A stretch of DNA of 64,000 bases, taken from positions 62,001 to 126,000 of the forward strand of contig JACJYB010000013.1 of assembly GCA_020636355.1 (NCBI GenBank). The letters are read 5' to 3'. A program made the position numbers and the translations under genes. The notes beneath the pieces were generated by a model. That model saw nothing but the letters and a program-made list of their open reading frames with translations, had not been told where the DNA came from and ran no database searches. The DNA is from Lewinellaceae bacterium (GTDB lineage Bacteria; Bacteroidota; Bacteroidia; Chitinophagales; Saprospiraceae). Position 1 is the stretch's first letter. Every line of letters begins with the position of its first letter. Shown here one piece after another: positions 16,528-24,608 of the stretch.

Positions 16528-17442
16528 TCAGGAAACTTGTAAATTACTACAGGTCACACAATGATTGCGTTTGTTCTTTTCAAGGTAAATATCCAGTCGT
16601 CCAAGGATCAAACCAGCCCATCCAACCTGATTGATAATCACCGGTTTACCAACTTGATTATTCCGGGTCTCGGGTCTGTCCATAAAGGTATGGGTATGTC
16701 CACCGATGATGATGTCGATATTTTCAGAACGGTCTGCCAACACCTGATCGGAAACCTTGTTCTCCTTATAGCGGTATCCTAAATGAGAGAGGCAAATAAC
16801 CAAATTACATTTTTCTTCATGCACAAGGTGTTTTGCTATACGGTTTCCCTCCAGAACCGGGTCCAAATACCTGGTCTCGCCATAAAGTTTATCCGGCACC
16901 AGACCTGTTAATTCGATACCCAGCCCAAAGACACCAATCCGTATGTCATCACGGGTAAATACCTTATAGACACTTACCAGCTCCTCCATGGGTGTATTGC
17001 GAAAATCGTAGTTCGCTATCAACAACGGAAAATTTGCATGGGGCATTTGTCTGGCCAGGCCTTCTATGCCAGCATCAAAATCATGGTTGCCGATAGTCCC
17101 TGCATCATACCCCATATCGGACATTAATTGCATCTCGAGTTCGCCCTTGAAAAAATTAAAATAAGGCGTACCCTGAAAGATATCCCCTGCATCGACTAAT
17201 AGCACATTGGGTTCAACATTGCGGACCGCCGCAATCATTGCAGCCCTACGAGCAGCGCCCCCCTGCCCCTGGTTACGGCTACCATCCATCGGAAAGGGAT
17301 CAATTCGACTATGTACGTCATTGGTATGCAGCAGGGTAAGCTTAGTCACCTCAGGCTGACCCACAGCAGCCAGGAGTGAACTACTCCACAATAAACTACC
17401 AGTGGCTAGCGTGGACTGTCTTAGAAACTGTCTTCTGATCAT
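16528..17442 (-). CDS. 5'-nucleotidase-type metallophosphatase (N-terminal half of an UshA-like enzyme)
   Basis: 304 residues. Starts MIRRQFLRQSTLATGS, a twin-arginine-like signal. Metallophosphoesterase motifs follow: LLHTNDVHSRIDPFP, VDAGDIFQGTPYF, IGNHDFDAG, LSHLGYR, and IIGGHTHTFMD. These are the dinuclear metal site of UshA/CD73-like 5'-nucleotidases. The substrate-specificity domain that UshA carries at its C-terminus is absent here and is encoded by the next upstream gene (17439-18200), with which it overlaps by ATGA. The two products probably work together in the periplasm to dephosphorylate nucleotides. Confidence 0.88.
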   Translation of the reverse strand: MIRRQFLRQSTLATGSLLWSSSLLAAVGQPEVTKLTLLHTNDVHSRIDPFPMDGSRNQGQGGAARRAAMIAAVRNVEPNVLLVDAGDIFQGTPYFNFFKGELEMQLMSDMGYDAGTIGNHDFDAGIEGLARQMPHANFPLLIANYDFRNTPMEELVSVYKVFTRDDIRIGVFGLGIELTGLVPDKLYGETRYLDPVLEGNRIAKHLVHEEKCNLVICLSHLGYRYKENKVSDQVLADRSENIDIIIGGHTHTFMDRPETRNNQVGKPVIINQVGWAGLILGRLDIYLEKNKRNHCVTCSNLQVS

Positions 17443-18200
17443 TCGTTGATGAGTTTAACCCGGCCATCTTTAACCGCATCAATGGTATGTCCCTTCTCCG
17501 TCTCCTCTTTAACATACTGTATCAAGCCATCCCGAATCAGGAGCCCCGTCGTCTCCTGGGGGTTATCCTTAAAAAAATCGCAATTATCCCCGCCATTTGC
17601 AACGTAATCAGGCAATGCAACCCGGTAACCACGATCGCCCCGAATGGCTTCTCCGTTTAATAAAATGTTTTCAGCATGGCCATCCCGTATGGAATAAGTA
17701 ATGCCTTTGCTGATGGGCCAACCGCCCGATGCAGCCATATGGTTGATGAACTGAATTAGCTCTGTACTATCTAAGGTGAGAATTATCAAATAGTTATCGA
17801 AAGGCATTAACTCGTAAATGGTTCCAACTTTAACAGGACCGGCAGTTAAATTACTTATTCGAATACCTCCAAAATTCTGGACGGCAAAGTCGACCGGAGT
17901 ACTGCTGACTGTATTTGCCATAGCTACCAAAGCATCACCAAACCAATTGCCGAGCGGTGATTCCGGCCTCTCTTTAATCATTGTTTTGGTACAACGCCCA
18001 ATAACGGCTTCCATAGCTTCCGTCAGCTGATTTCGGTAAGGTGCAATGCTTTGATCCACCTTCGTATCAATGGCTCCGGGTTGAACGGATTGACTTGATT
18101 TTTCAACCTTTGCCAAATGGTAGACAGGCTTGCAGCCGGCAAGTAAACCTAAAATAATGAAGAAGACCGTATGGGATAAACCTTTATAACGCTTAAACAT
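17439..18200 (-). CDS. 5'-nucleotidase C-terminal domain lipoprotein (other half of the UshA-like pair)
   Basis: 253 residues from ATG 18200-18198; the open frame extends to 18275, but this start gives a proper lipoprotein signal MFKRYKGLSHTVFFIILGLLAGC. The body is a 5'-nucleotidase C-terminal substrate-binding domain: SPLGNWFGDALVAMAN, DFAVQNFGGIR, GTIYELMPFDNYLII, and VALPDYVANGGDNCDFF with the NGGD loop typical of the family. It is encoded before the metallophosphatase and overlaps it by 4 bp, which implies translational coupling. Its own start overlaps the stop of the upstream gene by 8 bp. Confidence 0.88.
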   Translation of the reverse strand: MFKRYKGLSHTVFFIILGLLAGCKPVYHLAKVEKSSQSVQPGAIDTKVDQSIAPYRNQLTEAMEAVIGRCTKTMIKERPESPLGNWFGDALVAMANTVSSTPVDFAVQNFGGIRISNLTAGPVKVGTIYELMPFDNYLIILTLDSTELIQFINHMAASGGWPISKGITYSIRDGHAENILLNGEAIRGDRGYRVALPDYVANGGDNCDFFKDNPQETTGLLIRDGLIQYVKEETEKGHTIDAVKDGRVKLINE

Positions 18201-18726
18201 AAAGTTGAACTTCTTGATTGATTGCAGCCAAGGCTTTATACAGTGGGTTTTTATCCGGTAGAGGATCCAATTCAAAAAGCTTCTGGATCAATTGGTCGCC
18301 AATACCTTGTTCTCCGACCGATTGCATGGCCTGATTAACTATATGGGTAACGTCATCTTTTGCCAACCGGATGATTTGCCACAACTTGTGGGACACATAG
18401 ATCTGTTGGCTCATATTGTGTTCAAATTCTTTCTGGATACTGATGAAGATCGCCGCACCAAGATCCTGAGCCGTAATCCCCGGACTATTTAATCTGAATA
18501 TCAATTGAGGAATAGAAATCCTTTCACAGAATAATGCCAGGCGCTCATAGGCTTGTAATTTAAGCGGACTGTGTTGCTGCCTGGCTGACCGCAGGTTACT
18601 GGATTGGTTCAAACCGAAATAAAGCCTGAAGAAATACCTGCCGAGCCAAAACAATGCTAAAGCCAGGGCAGTCAATTTGATCAGAAAGTAAACAAGTTGG
18701 ATGCCTCCGGAGAGTATATCGGTCAT
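18193..18726 (-). CDS. membrane-anchored protein of unknown function, conserved in Bacteroidota
   Basis: 177 residues. One N-terminal membrane helix (about 10-33), then a cytoplasmic helical region with LQAYERLALFCERISIPQLIFRL and SHKLWQIIRLAKDDV. I recognise this build as a Bacteroidota family of unknown function with the same AYERL and KLW/AKE landmarks. It is first in an apparent operon with the two 5'-nucleotidase halves (8-bp overlap). No catalytic motif is seen. Confidence 0.75.
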   Translation of the reverse strand: MTDILSGGIQLVYFLIKLTALALALFWLGRYFFRLYFGLNQSSNLRSARQQHSPLKLQAYERLALFCERISIPQLIFRLNSPGITAQDLGAAIFISIQKEFEHNMSQQIYVSHKLWQIIRLAKDDVTHIVNQAMQSVGEQGIGDQLIQKLFELDPLPDKNPLYKALAAINQEVQLYV

Positions 18727-18782
18727 GGTCTGCGATTAAAGGAACGAAGTTAATGAACTAAAGAACTAAGGGTTATGTTAAA

Positions 18783-18811
18783 TTGGAAAATTAGCGTTTT
18801 CTTTATATTTG
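18783..18811 (+). promoter_or_regulatory. Bacteroidota-type promoter of the iscA-like gene
   Basis: TTG at 18783-18785, an 18-bp spacer, then TATATTTG at 18804-18811. This fits the phylum's -33 TTTG / -7 TAnnTTTG consensus with a usual spacing. The start codon is 17 bp downstream of the -7 element. Confidence 0.6.
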
Positions 18812-18828
18812 TATAAAATCTAAATAAG

Positions 18829-19179
18829 ATGGCTGAGGCGAATACCCAAATAGAACCTATTCAGCTGACAGACGGGGCAGTTAAGCAACTCCGTGCAATC
18901 ATGTCGGAGCAGAACATCACGGATGAATATGGGCTTCGTGTTGGGGTTAAAGGAGGTGGTTGTTCCGGATTCAGTTACCAGTTGGGCTTCGATCATCCGA
19001 AAGAACATGACGATATCTATCTGATCAATGGCATGCGCGTATTTATGCAAAAGGCGCATGCGATTTACTTGCTAGGCATGGAAATCGATTGGGTCGAAGG
19101 TTTGAATAACCGGGGGTTCTCGTTTAATAATCCAAATGCAAAAGACACCTGCGGTTGTGGGACTTCCTTTTCCGCGTAA
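18829..19179 (+). CDS. A-type iron-sulfur carrier (IscA/ErpA/SufA family)
   Basis: 116 residues, normal size. The three conserved cysteines are Cys45 (GGGCSGFSY), Cys108 and Cys110 (DTCGCGTSF). A-type carriers accept iron-sulfur clusters from a scaffold and pass them to target enzymes. The gene is monocistronic, with its own promoter and terminator, away from any isc or suf operon in this window, so ErpA-like service to several targets is as likely as a dedicated Isc role. Confidence 0.92.
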   Translation: MAEANTQIEPIQLTDGAVKQLRAIMSEQNITDEYGLRVGVKGGGCSGFSYQLGFDHPKEHDDIYLINGMRVFMQKAHAIYLLGMEIDWVEGLNNRGFSFNNPNAKDTCGCGTSFSA

Positions 19180-19212
19180 AAACATTTTTACATATCAAAG
19201 GCTAAGAAGAAA

Positions 19213-19249
19213 AGACCGGGTGAATGAACATTCATCCGGTTTTTCTTTT
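19213..19249 (+). terminator. terminator after the iscA-like gene (probably bidirectional)
   Basis: ACCGGGTGAATG / CATTCATCCGGT stem with a two-base loop and one G-T pair, followed by TTTTTCTTTT on the plus strand. On the minus strand a less strict T run allows it to serve the convergent gene at 19271-19651. Confidence 0.8.
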
Positions 19250-19270
19250 AAATCGTTGGCACTGTTGTAT

Positions 19271-19651
19271 TTAACGGGCTTGAACCGCAAATGCCATAAA
19301 TTCACTTTTAAGTTCTTTAAACATCTGTTTGTAGGTGTCCATGGCTGACCGCATGCTTCGGTGATCGCCAATAGGTCCATGCTCACCCGGCTCAGTTTTA
19401 GCTATCCGGACCAAAAGATCTTCATGCACGTTGATCTGGTGCCGTATTTCGTCATTCACTTCACGCTGCCGGATAAACTGATTCTGGAAATGTTCCACCC
19501 AACGCATTGCTTCGGAATCAGGGTTCCCGGTTGCAATTTCTTCCAGCCGGTGTGTTAATACCCCCAGATCATCAAGATAGAACTCCAGATCATTTTTCCA
19601 GCTTAAGTGCTCGGCATGCAGGTCCTGCATGTCGACGGTATACTCTTTCAT
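19271..19651 (-). CDS. coiled-coil protein of unknown function
   Basis: 126 residues, strongly helical and charged, no signal peptide, no membrane segment. Tryptophan/histidine-bearing helices (LSWKNDLEFYLDDLG, WVEHFQNQFIRQREVNDEI) suggest a helical bundle. It contains no metal or catalytic motif that I recognise. It lies convergent to the iscA-like gene and upstream of icd on the same strand with 169 bp between. Base composition matches the neighbours. I cannot name a family. Confidence 0.7.
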   Translation of the reverse strand: MKEYTVDMQDLHAEHLSWKNDLEFYLDDLGVLTHRLEEIATGNPDSEAMRWVEHFQNQFIRQREVNDEIRHQINVHEDLLVRIAKTEPGEHGPIGDHRSMRSAMDTYKQMFKELKSEFMAFAVQAR

Positions 19652-19819
19652 AACCTTTGCTTTTTTACAAATAAAAAAATCACAGCCCGGTTATCTGAGC
19701 GCAATGATCACAACAGTTAATGAGCTTGATCATTCCGTTACCTTGAATAACCAATCCGGTTCAGTCTGCGCACTGCCTGAAAAACCAGGAAAGAAGAGAG
19801 TGTTGAATGGCGGATTCTA

Positions 19820-21085
19820 CTACATGTTGTTGACGATCTCCTTTCCGAATTCACTGCACTTCAACAAGGTCGCGCCTTCCATCAAGCGGTGGAAGTCATA
19901 CGTTACATGTTTTTTACCAATTGCACGCTCCATCCCTGAAGTGATCAGATCAGCCGCTTCTTGCCAGCCCATGTATTCGAACATCATTACTCCGGAGAGG
20001 ATTACTGAGGAAGGGTTGACTTTATCCAGTCCTGCATACTTTGGAGCGGTACCATGTGTTGCTTCAAATATGGCGGAGCCATTGATGTAATTGATGTTTG
20101 CTCCCGGTGCAATTCCAATTCCCCCAACCATGGCAGCCAAAGCGTCGGAAATGTAGTCACCATTCAAATTCAACGTTGCAATGACGTCGTATTCTGCAGG
20201 CCTTAAGAGGATTTGTTGGAGGAAAGCATCTGCAATTACGTCTTTGATGAGCAATTTTCCACTTTTCATTGCTGCGTCCTGAGCCGCATTGGCTGCTTCA
20301 CTTCCTTCTTTCTCTACGATCCGGTCGTACTGTGCCCAGGTGAATACTTTATCTGCATATTCGCGCTCGGCAACTTCATATCCCCATTCTTTGAACTTGC
20401 CCTCGGTGAACTTCATGATGTTCCCTTTGTGAACCAGCGTGACGGATTTTTTACCCTGAGCCAACGCGTAATCTATCGCTGCCCGAACCAACCGCTCAGT
20501 TCCTTCAACGGATACCGGCTTAATACCAAGTGAAACGGAATTTGGAAAGCGGATTTGCTTAACGCCCATTTCATCGATCAGGAAGCTCTTGACTTTCTCA
20601 CATTCCGGAGTTCCGTTTAAATATTCAATACCGGCATAGATATCCTCTGTGTTTTCCCGGTAAATGGTCATGTTCACTTTCTCCGGATAAACAACCGGGC
20701 TGGGAACCCCTTCGAACCAACGTACCGGACGCACACAGGCGTATAAATCCAATTTTTGGCGAAGTGCCACGTTCAGGGAACGAATACCACCGCCTACCGG
20801 GGTGGTCAAGGGCCCTTTGATTGCAATCAAATATTCTTCAATGGTGTCTAAAGTCTCCTGTGGCAGCCAGCTGCCGGTTTTCTCGAAGGCCTTCTCTCCG
20901 GCCAGTACCTCAATCCAATGAATTTTCCGCTGACCTCCATATGCTTTCTCTACAGCTGCATCAAAGACCAACTGAGAAGCATACCAGATATCCGGTCCGG
21001 TACCATCACCTTCAATAAAAGGAATAATCGGATTATTCGGAACCTGAAGAGCTCCGTCCTTAATTGTAACCTTAGATCCACTCAT
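19820..21085 (-). CDS. icd: NADP-dependent isocitrate dehydrogenase
   Basis: 421 residues, the length of E. coli-type Icd. Sequence landmarks: IPFIEGDGTGPDIW at the start; GPLTTPVGGGIRSLNVALRQ, which includes the active-site serine phosphorylated in E. coli; YRENTEDIYAGIEY; NLNGDYISDALAAMVGGIG; and FEATHGTAPKYAG with the NADP-binding residues. It converts isocitrate to 2-oxoglutarate in the TCA cycle. It is transcribed alone; ruvB is divergent on the other side. Confidence 0.96.
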   Translation of the reverse strand: MSGSKVTIKDGALQVPNNPIIPFIEGDGTGPDIWYASQLVFDAAVEKAYGGQRKIHWIEVLAGEKAFEKTGSWLPQETLDTIEEYLIAIKGPLTTPVGGGIRSLNVALRQKLDLYACVRPVRWFEGVPSPVVYPEKVNMTIYRENTEDIYAGIEYLNGTPECEKVKSFLIDEMGVKQIRFPNSVSLGIKPVSVEGTERLVRAAIDYALAQGKKSVTLVHKGNIMKFTEGKFKEWGYEVAEREYADKVFTWAQYDRIVEKEGSEAANAAQDAAMKSGKLLIKDVIADAFLQQILLRPAEYDVIATLNLNGDYISDALAAMVGGIGIAPGANINYINGSAIFEATHGTAPKYAGLDKVNPSSVILSGVMMFEYMGWQEAADLITSGMERAIGKKHVTYDFHRLMEGATLLKCSEFGKEIVNNM

Positions 21086-21133
21086 TGATATTATCTTTTA
21101 TATTAATTTGTAAATTGTCCAGAAAAATCGGGG

Positions 21134-21141
21134 CAAAGGTA
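21134..21141 (-). promoter_or_regulatory. -7 element of the icd promoter
   Basis: Minus-strand TACCTTTG fits TAnnTTTG and lies about 48 bp before the icd start codon. No good -33 element is seen, so this is tentative. Confidence 0.35.
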
Positions 21142-21220
21142 TAAAAATACGGGGTCATCCCGGCATGGAATCCTGGTAACTTATCATTTTTTTCCATCTT
21201 TGTCCGGCAACGCTTGATGT

Positions 21221-22252
21221 ATGCATAATCCATATTTAAACCCTCAAGGAAGTGGCGGTCCTCCGGAAGACCAAATCATTGAAAAGGCGCTTAGGCCCAA
21301 GGATTTACAGGAATTTCATGGACAGCTTAAGATCGTTGAGAATCTGAAGATTTTCATACAGGCTGCCCGTCAGCGTGGAGAAGCGCTCGATCATGTATTG
21401 TTACACGGCCCACCGGGTCTGGGCAAGACCACCCTCGCCCATATCATCGCCAATGAACTGGATAAAAATTTAAGAATGACCTCAGGTCCGGTGATTGAAA
21501 AACCAGGTGATCTGGCCGGGCTATTAACGAATCTCCAGGAAGGCGATGTGCTTTTCATCGACGAAATACACCGCCTGAATAATGTCGTTGAAGAATATTT
21601 GTATTCGGCTATGGAGGATTACCGGATCGATATTCTGATTGACAGCGGTCCCAATGCCCGTAGTGTTCAGATTGGTCTGGCGCCTTTTACGCTGGTAGGA
21701 GCAACAACCCGGGTGGGGCTACTCACCCCGCCAATGCGAGCCCGCTTTGGCATTACATTTCATTTGGATTATTACAACAGTGATGTACTGGCCGGTATTA
21801 TCAAGCGATCTGCCAATATCCTGCAAGTTCCCATCGACGATAAAGGAGCCTACGAAATTGCACGAAGGAGCCGAGGCACGCCCCGGATCGCCAATGCATT
21901 GCTCAGACGTATCCGCGATTTTGCGCAAATCAAAGGCGATGGCCACATCGACCAGGGCATAGCTTCTTTTGGATTGGAAGCATTGAATGTTGACATCCAT
22001 GGTCTGGATGAAATGGACAACCGCATACTTAGTGCCATCATCCATAAGTTCAAAGGGGGACCGGTCGGGTTGACTACCATTGCCACAGCAGTCGGTGAAG
22101 AACCGGGCACCATTGAAGAAGTTCACGAACCCTTTCTTATCATGGAAGGCTTTATACAAAGGACTCCCAGGGGAAGAGAAGCAACTGAAAAGGCCTACAA
22201 GCATTTAAAAGTCGTTCCGCCAACGCAGGGCCAGGGCAAACTTTTTGAATAA
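21221..22252 (+). CDS. ruvB: Holliday junction branch migration ATPase RuvB
   Basis: 343 residues, standard length. RuvB landmarks: LRPKDLQEFHGQ; Walker A LLHGPPGLGKTTLAHIIA; Walker B LFIDEIHRLN; sensor and arginine finger GATTRVGLLTPPMRARFG; winged-helix end with GTIEEVHEPFL and GFIQRTPRGREAT. It drives branch migration with RuvA during recombination repair. ruvA and ruvC are not adjacent. It is a single gene; the CsbD-side terminator follows directly after the stop codon. Confidence 0.97.
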   Translation: MHNPYLNPQGSGGPPEDQIIEKALRPKDLQEFHGQLKIVENLKIFIQAARQRGEALDHVLLHGPPGLGKTTLAHIIANELDKNLRMTSGPVIEKPGDLAGLLTNLQEGDVLFIDEIHRLNNVVEEYLYSAMEDYRIDILIDSGPNARSVQIGLAPFTLVGATTRVGLLTPPMRARFGITFHLDYYNSDVLAGIIKRSANILQVPIDDKGAYEIARRSRGTPRIANALLRRIRDFAQIKGDGHIDQGIASFGLEALNVDIHGLDEMDNRILSAIIHKFKGGPVGLTTIATAVGEEPGTIEEVHEPFLIMEGFIQRTPRGREATEKAYKHLKVVPPTQGQGKLFE

Positions 22253-22283
22253 AAAAAAAGCACCCGATTTTCACCGGATGCTT
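22248..22283 (-). terminator. terminator of the csbD transcript
   Basis: On the minus strand AAGCATCCGG-TGAAAAT-CGGGTGCTT is a hairpin with small mismatches followed by nine T. It overlaps the ruvB stop codon and ends the csbD/DUF1328 transcript; it may act weakly for ruvB too. Confidence 0.75.
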
Positions 22284-22316
22284 CTTAAAATAGTAAGCGT
22301 AATGATTCCTGCCGAC

Positions 22317-22520
22317 TTAATTAAGCAGATCTTGTAATTCACGGCTTACTGCTTCCTTTGATTTGCCTAATTTTTTCTCGAGAAGTCCCATAAGCTGATC
22401 GGCTTTCCCGTCCACTTTTGTTAATTCATCATCGGTCAGCTCACCGTATTTCTCTTTAAGCTTTCCTTTTAACAAATCCCAATTTCCTTCCATTTTCAAT
22501 TTTATTGCATTCAATTCCAT
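22317..22520 (-). CDS. CsbD family stress protein
   Basis: 67 residues. The CsbD pattern is clear: KMEGNWDLLKGKLKEKYGELTDDEL, then GKADQLMGLLEKKLG. CsbD proteins are small, hydrophilic and highly induced by general stress in many bacteria; their biochemical role is unknown. The gene lies 44 bp after the DUF1328 gene on the same strand, so both are probably read from the promoter at 22779-22811. Together with the sigma factor next door they form a stress block. Confidence 0.9.
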   Translation of the reverse strand: MELNAIKLKMEGNWDLLKGKLKEKYGELTDDELTKVDGKADQLMGLLEKKLGKSKEAVSRELQDLLN

Positions 22521-22564
22521 TATTATTATAATTTATGCGGTTATCAAAATAATACCTGATTTCA

Positions 22565-22741
22565 TTACAGCCTGGGTGCTCGTCCCGTGACGAGATGTGC
22601 CAGAATTGAAATAACTGCCAGCACTAAGAATATATAAAAAACAATTTTAGCAATTCCTGCCGAAGCAACGGCTATACCCGTAAATCCAAACAATCCAGCG
22701 ATAATTGCAATAATAAATAACCAAATAGCTGCGCGTAACAT
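22565..22741 (-). CDS. DUF1328 / UPF0391 small membrane protein (YtjA-like)
   Basis: 58 residues, ATG at 22741-22739 and TAA at 22567-22565. It has two membrane helices: LRAAIWLFIIAIIAGLFGF followed by TGIAVASAGIAKI, then VFYIFLVLAVISILAHLV and a short basic end (TGRAPRL). This is the standard DUF1328 pattern. Homologues are small stress-linked inner-membrane proteins of unknown function often found with CsbD and other general stress genes. It is the first gene of the probable DUF1328-csbD operon. Confidence 0.88.
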   Translation of the reverse strand: MLRAAIWLFIIAIIAGLFGFTGIAVASAGIAKIVFYIFLVLAVISILAHLVTGRAPRL

Positions 22742-22778
22742 AACGGTAATTTTAAAAGGTTAAACAAATCAATTATAA

Positions 22779-22811
22779 GACAATGTGGGCTATGTATAAT
22801 GTTCGGTGGGT
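22779..22811 (-). promoter_or_regulatory. candidate ECF promoter of DUF1328-csbD (motif CCCACCGAACA)
   Basis: On the minus strand CCCACCGAACA (22810-22800) is followed after GAAC by 19 bases and then GTC (22781-22779), the GAAC...GTC arrangement seen in many ECF sigma promoters. The same 11 bases occur before the lipoprotein gene (25113-25103), with an 18-base spacer to GTC. The -10-like part is about 38 bp before the DUF1328 start codon. Confidence 0.5.
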
Positions 22812-22830
22812 GAGCAATTTTTTATCAAAA

Positions 22831-23385
22831 TCAAATAGCAGGACTGAGGTTATACCCACTATTTAATTTGAATTTATTTCTTAAAAAATTAATCCTGCTT
22901 TTTACCGTACCCATTGCAATATTAAGCATGTCGGCAATTTCAAAATAGGAATATCCGTCAACAAATAAGGCAAATGCTTCATAACTGCGTTCTCCAATTT
23001 CCTGAGCCAGTCTTTGAATATCTTCTTTCACCAAACTCCAGTACCCTTCATTTTGACGCCTGTCCTGATTGTAGAAAAAAGCATCACTGCTACCATTTTG
23101 CATCAATAAGGTACGACGTCTAGCAGCCTTTTGATATGCATTCAGGTATGTATGGTGTACAATCCGCGCCATCCATGGATAAAAGCGCTGGATATCATTG
23201 AGCGAGGACCGTTGCTCGAAAGCATGCAACACAGCAGATTGCAAAAGATCCTTTGCGTCATCGATATCACCCGTGTAACGTTTTGCTTGAAACAGCAATC
23301 GATCAAAGTGGGCTTTGTAAGCGTCTTCAAATTGCAAATTGTCCATTTCATTTTGATTTAAGTTCCGCATATATAACGGATTCAA
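22831..23385 (-). CDS. ECF-type RNA polymerase sigma factor
   Basis: 184 residues. Region 2 is clear: DIDDAKDLLQSAVLHAFEQ and RFYPWMARIVHHTYLNAYQK; region 4: FVDGYSYFEIADMLNIAMGTVKSRINFLRNKFK with the helix-turn-helix that reads the -35 element. The start is uncertain: ATGs at codons 1, 6 and 14 are possible, and the last (MDNLQFEDAYK) fits family alignments best. No anti-sigma gene is adjacent. It lies 33 bp after the XRE gene stop on the same strand and upstream of the csbD block, so control of these stress genes is inferred. Confidence 0.92.
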   Translation of the reverse strand: MNPLYMRNLNQNEMDNLQFEDAYKAHFDRLLFQAKRYTGDIDDAKDLLQSAVLHAFEQRSSLNDIQRFYPWMARIVHHTYLNAYQKAARRRTLLMQNGSSDAFFYNQDRRQNEGYWSLVKEDIQRLAQEIGERSYEAFALFVDGYSYFEIADMLNIAMGTVKSRINFLRNKFKLNSGYNLSPAI

Positions 23386-23418
23386 AAACCAAAATGTTTT
23401 ATATTTCTACATATATGT

Positions 23419-23940
23419 TTATTTATTCAACTTATTTGTAGAATATTTACGCTCCAATTCATTGATTAAAAAGGCATTTTGATTCAACAGTTGCCTGATG
23501 ATAAAGACCAATTGTTTGGTCGTCAAATCCACGTTATTATTACGATCCTGCAACGCATGCAACGCTAAAACTCCTTCGAATGCCTTTTCAATCTGACGAT
23601 ACCGGTTAATGTACGATTCAACCAGGTTAATCGAAGTATGCTTCGGTAACATGATCGTCTGTAGCGGCCTCGTAACTCCCTGTTTTTTAACCGATTGATT
23701 GCTCTTCTTGAGGGATTCATAGTTCTCACTGGTAATGTCAACGGCAAGCAACGTATCGATGGAAATATCGAAAAACGAGGCAAATTTGGCAAGTAGCGCC
23801 AATTTGGGTTCTATGTTTTGGGTTTCATAGGAAGCAATACGCGTACGGGTAACCCCTACTGCATTAGCCAGTTTCTCCTGGTTCATGTGGGTTAAACGGC
23901 GCAATGTCTTTAAGTTCTTGCCTAGTAAAGTTGTTGCCAT
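23419..23940 (-). CDS. XRE family transcriptional regulator
   Basis: 173 residues from ATG 23940-23938; an upstream GTG (23979) only adds a poorly conserved lead. The HTH_3 domain is at about 5-62: GKNLKTLRRLTHMNQEKLANAVGVTRTRIASYETQNIEPKL. The C-terminal part is helical and may hold an oligomerisation or ligand domain. It is divergent from a second XRE gene at 24134 of similar layout, and cotranscribed with the ECF sigma gene that follows 33 bp later. It may control that sigma gene or the paralogue. Confidence 0.85.
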   Translation of the reverse strand: MATTLLGKNLKTLRRLTHMNQEKLANAVGVTRTRIASYETQNIEPKLALLAKFASFFDISIDTLLAVDITSENYESLKKSNQSVKKQGVTRPLQTIMLPKHTSINLVESYINRYRQIEKAFEGVLALHALQDRNNNVDLTTKQLVFIIRQLLNQNAFLINELERKYSTNKLNK

Positions 23941-24133
23941 GACCTCAATTCTGATCTCCGTTCGTCTCTTATTAGACACGTCCGGGTCACTCTTTTGTTC
24001 GGCTTCACATCCAAATTGTTCTCAAATTTAACATTTTTGAAAAAATACGTTTACTTTTTAAACATTATTTTAGCCGTCGCATCGAAATGAATAGCGCATA
24101 GGGGTAATTGCGGATTTGCAGTATATTGTTCCT

Positions 24134-24604
24134 ATGGAAAAAGAAACACCGGAAACCTTTTTCAGGGTTAATCTTCGGTTTCTCAGGAAAAAAGCAGGCC
24201 AAAGCCAGGAAGGGCTTGCCGCAATTCTAGGTTGGAAAAGAAGCCTGATAGCTGCTTACGAATCCGGATTATCCGAGCCGAATCATCTTCGACTATTGCA
24301 ATTAGCTCAATATTTCGGCTTGGGACTCGATGCATTGATCCTTGGCGATTTGCGCGTCAACAAAATAGAAAAAACAGCTGTGCAAACTTTAGCATTAAAA
24401 GACATACAGGACTCGCATGAAAGTACTAAACTGGCATTGGAAGGAATCCAGGCAATGATCGATTTGGCGCATGAGGAAGAAGGTTCAGCTCAAAACCTGG
24501 GTTATCAGGAAACAAAGCAACTCTTGTGGCTCGCACAAAAGTTGCTTTCGTTAAATGCTGACTTGCTTCAGTTACTGAAGGAAGGACCTCCTTCATCGAC
24601 CTGA
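24134..24604 (+). CDS. XRE family transcriptional regulator (divergent paralogue)
   Basis: 156 residues from ATG 24134; an upstream TTG at 24116 is less likely. HTH_3 at about 8-68: NLRFLRKKAGQSQEGLAAILGWKRSLIAAYESGLSEPN. The rest is helical (a long amphipathic region with AHEEEG and LLWLAQKLLSLNADLL), close in layout to the end of the divergent XRE protein (ELVFIIRQLLNQNAFLINEL-like), so both come from one duplication. Stop is 4 bp from the convergent lipoprotein gene's stop. Confidence 0.85.
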   Translation: MEKETPETFFRVNLRFLRKKAGQSQEGLAAILGWKRSLIAAYESGLSEPNHLRLLQLAQYFGLGLDALILGDLRVNKIEKTAVQTLALKDIQDSHESTKLALEGIQAMIDLAHEEEGSAQNLGYQETKQLLWLAQKLLSLNADLLQLLKEGPPSST

Positions 24605-24608
24605 CGGA

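Noticed and set aside
19629..20090. 153-residue plus-strand frame overlapping the icd end
   Set aside because: Antisense to conserved icd codons and without a recognisable family.
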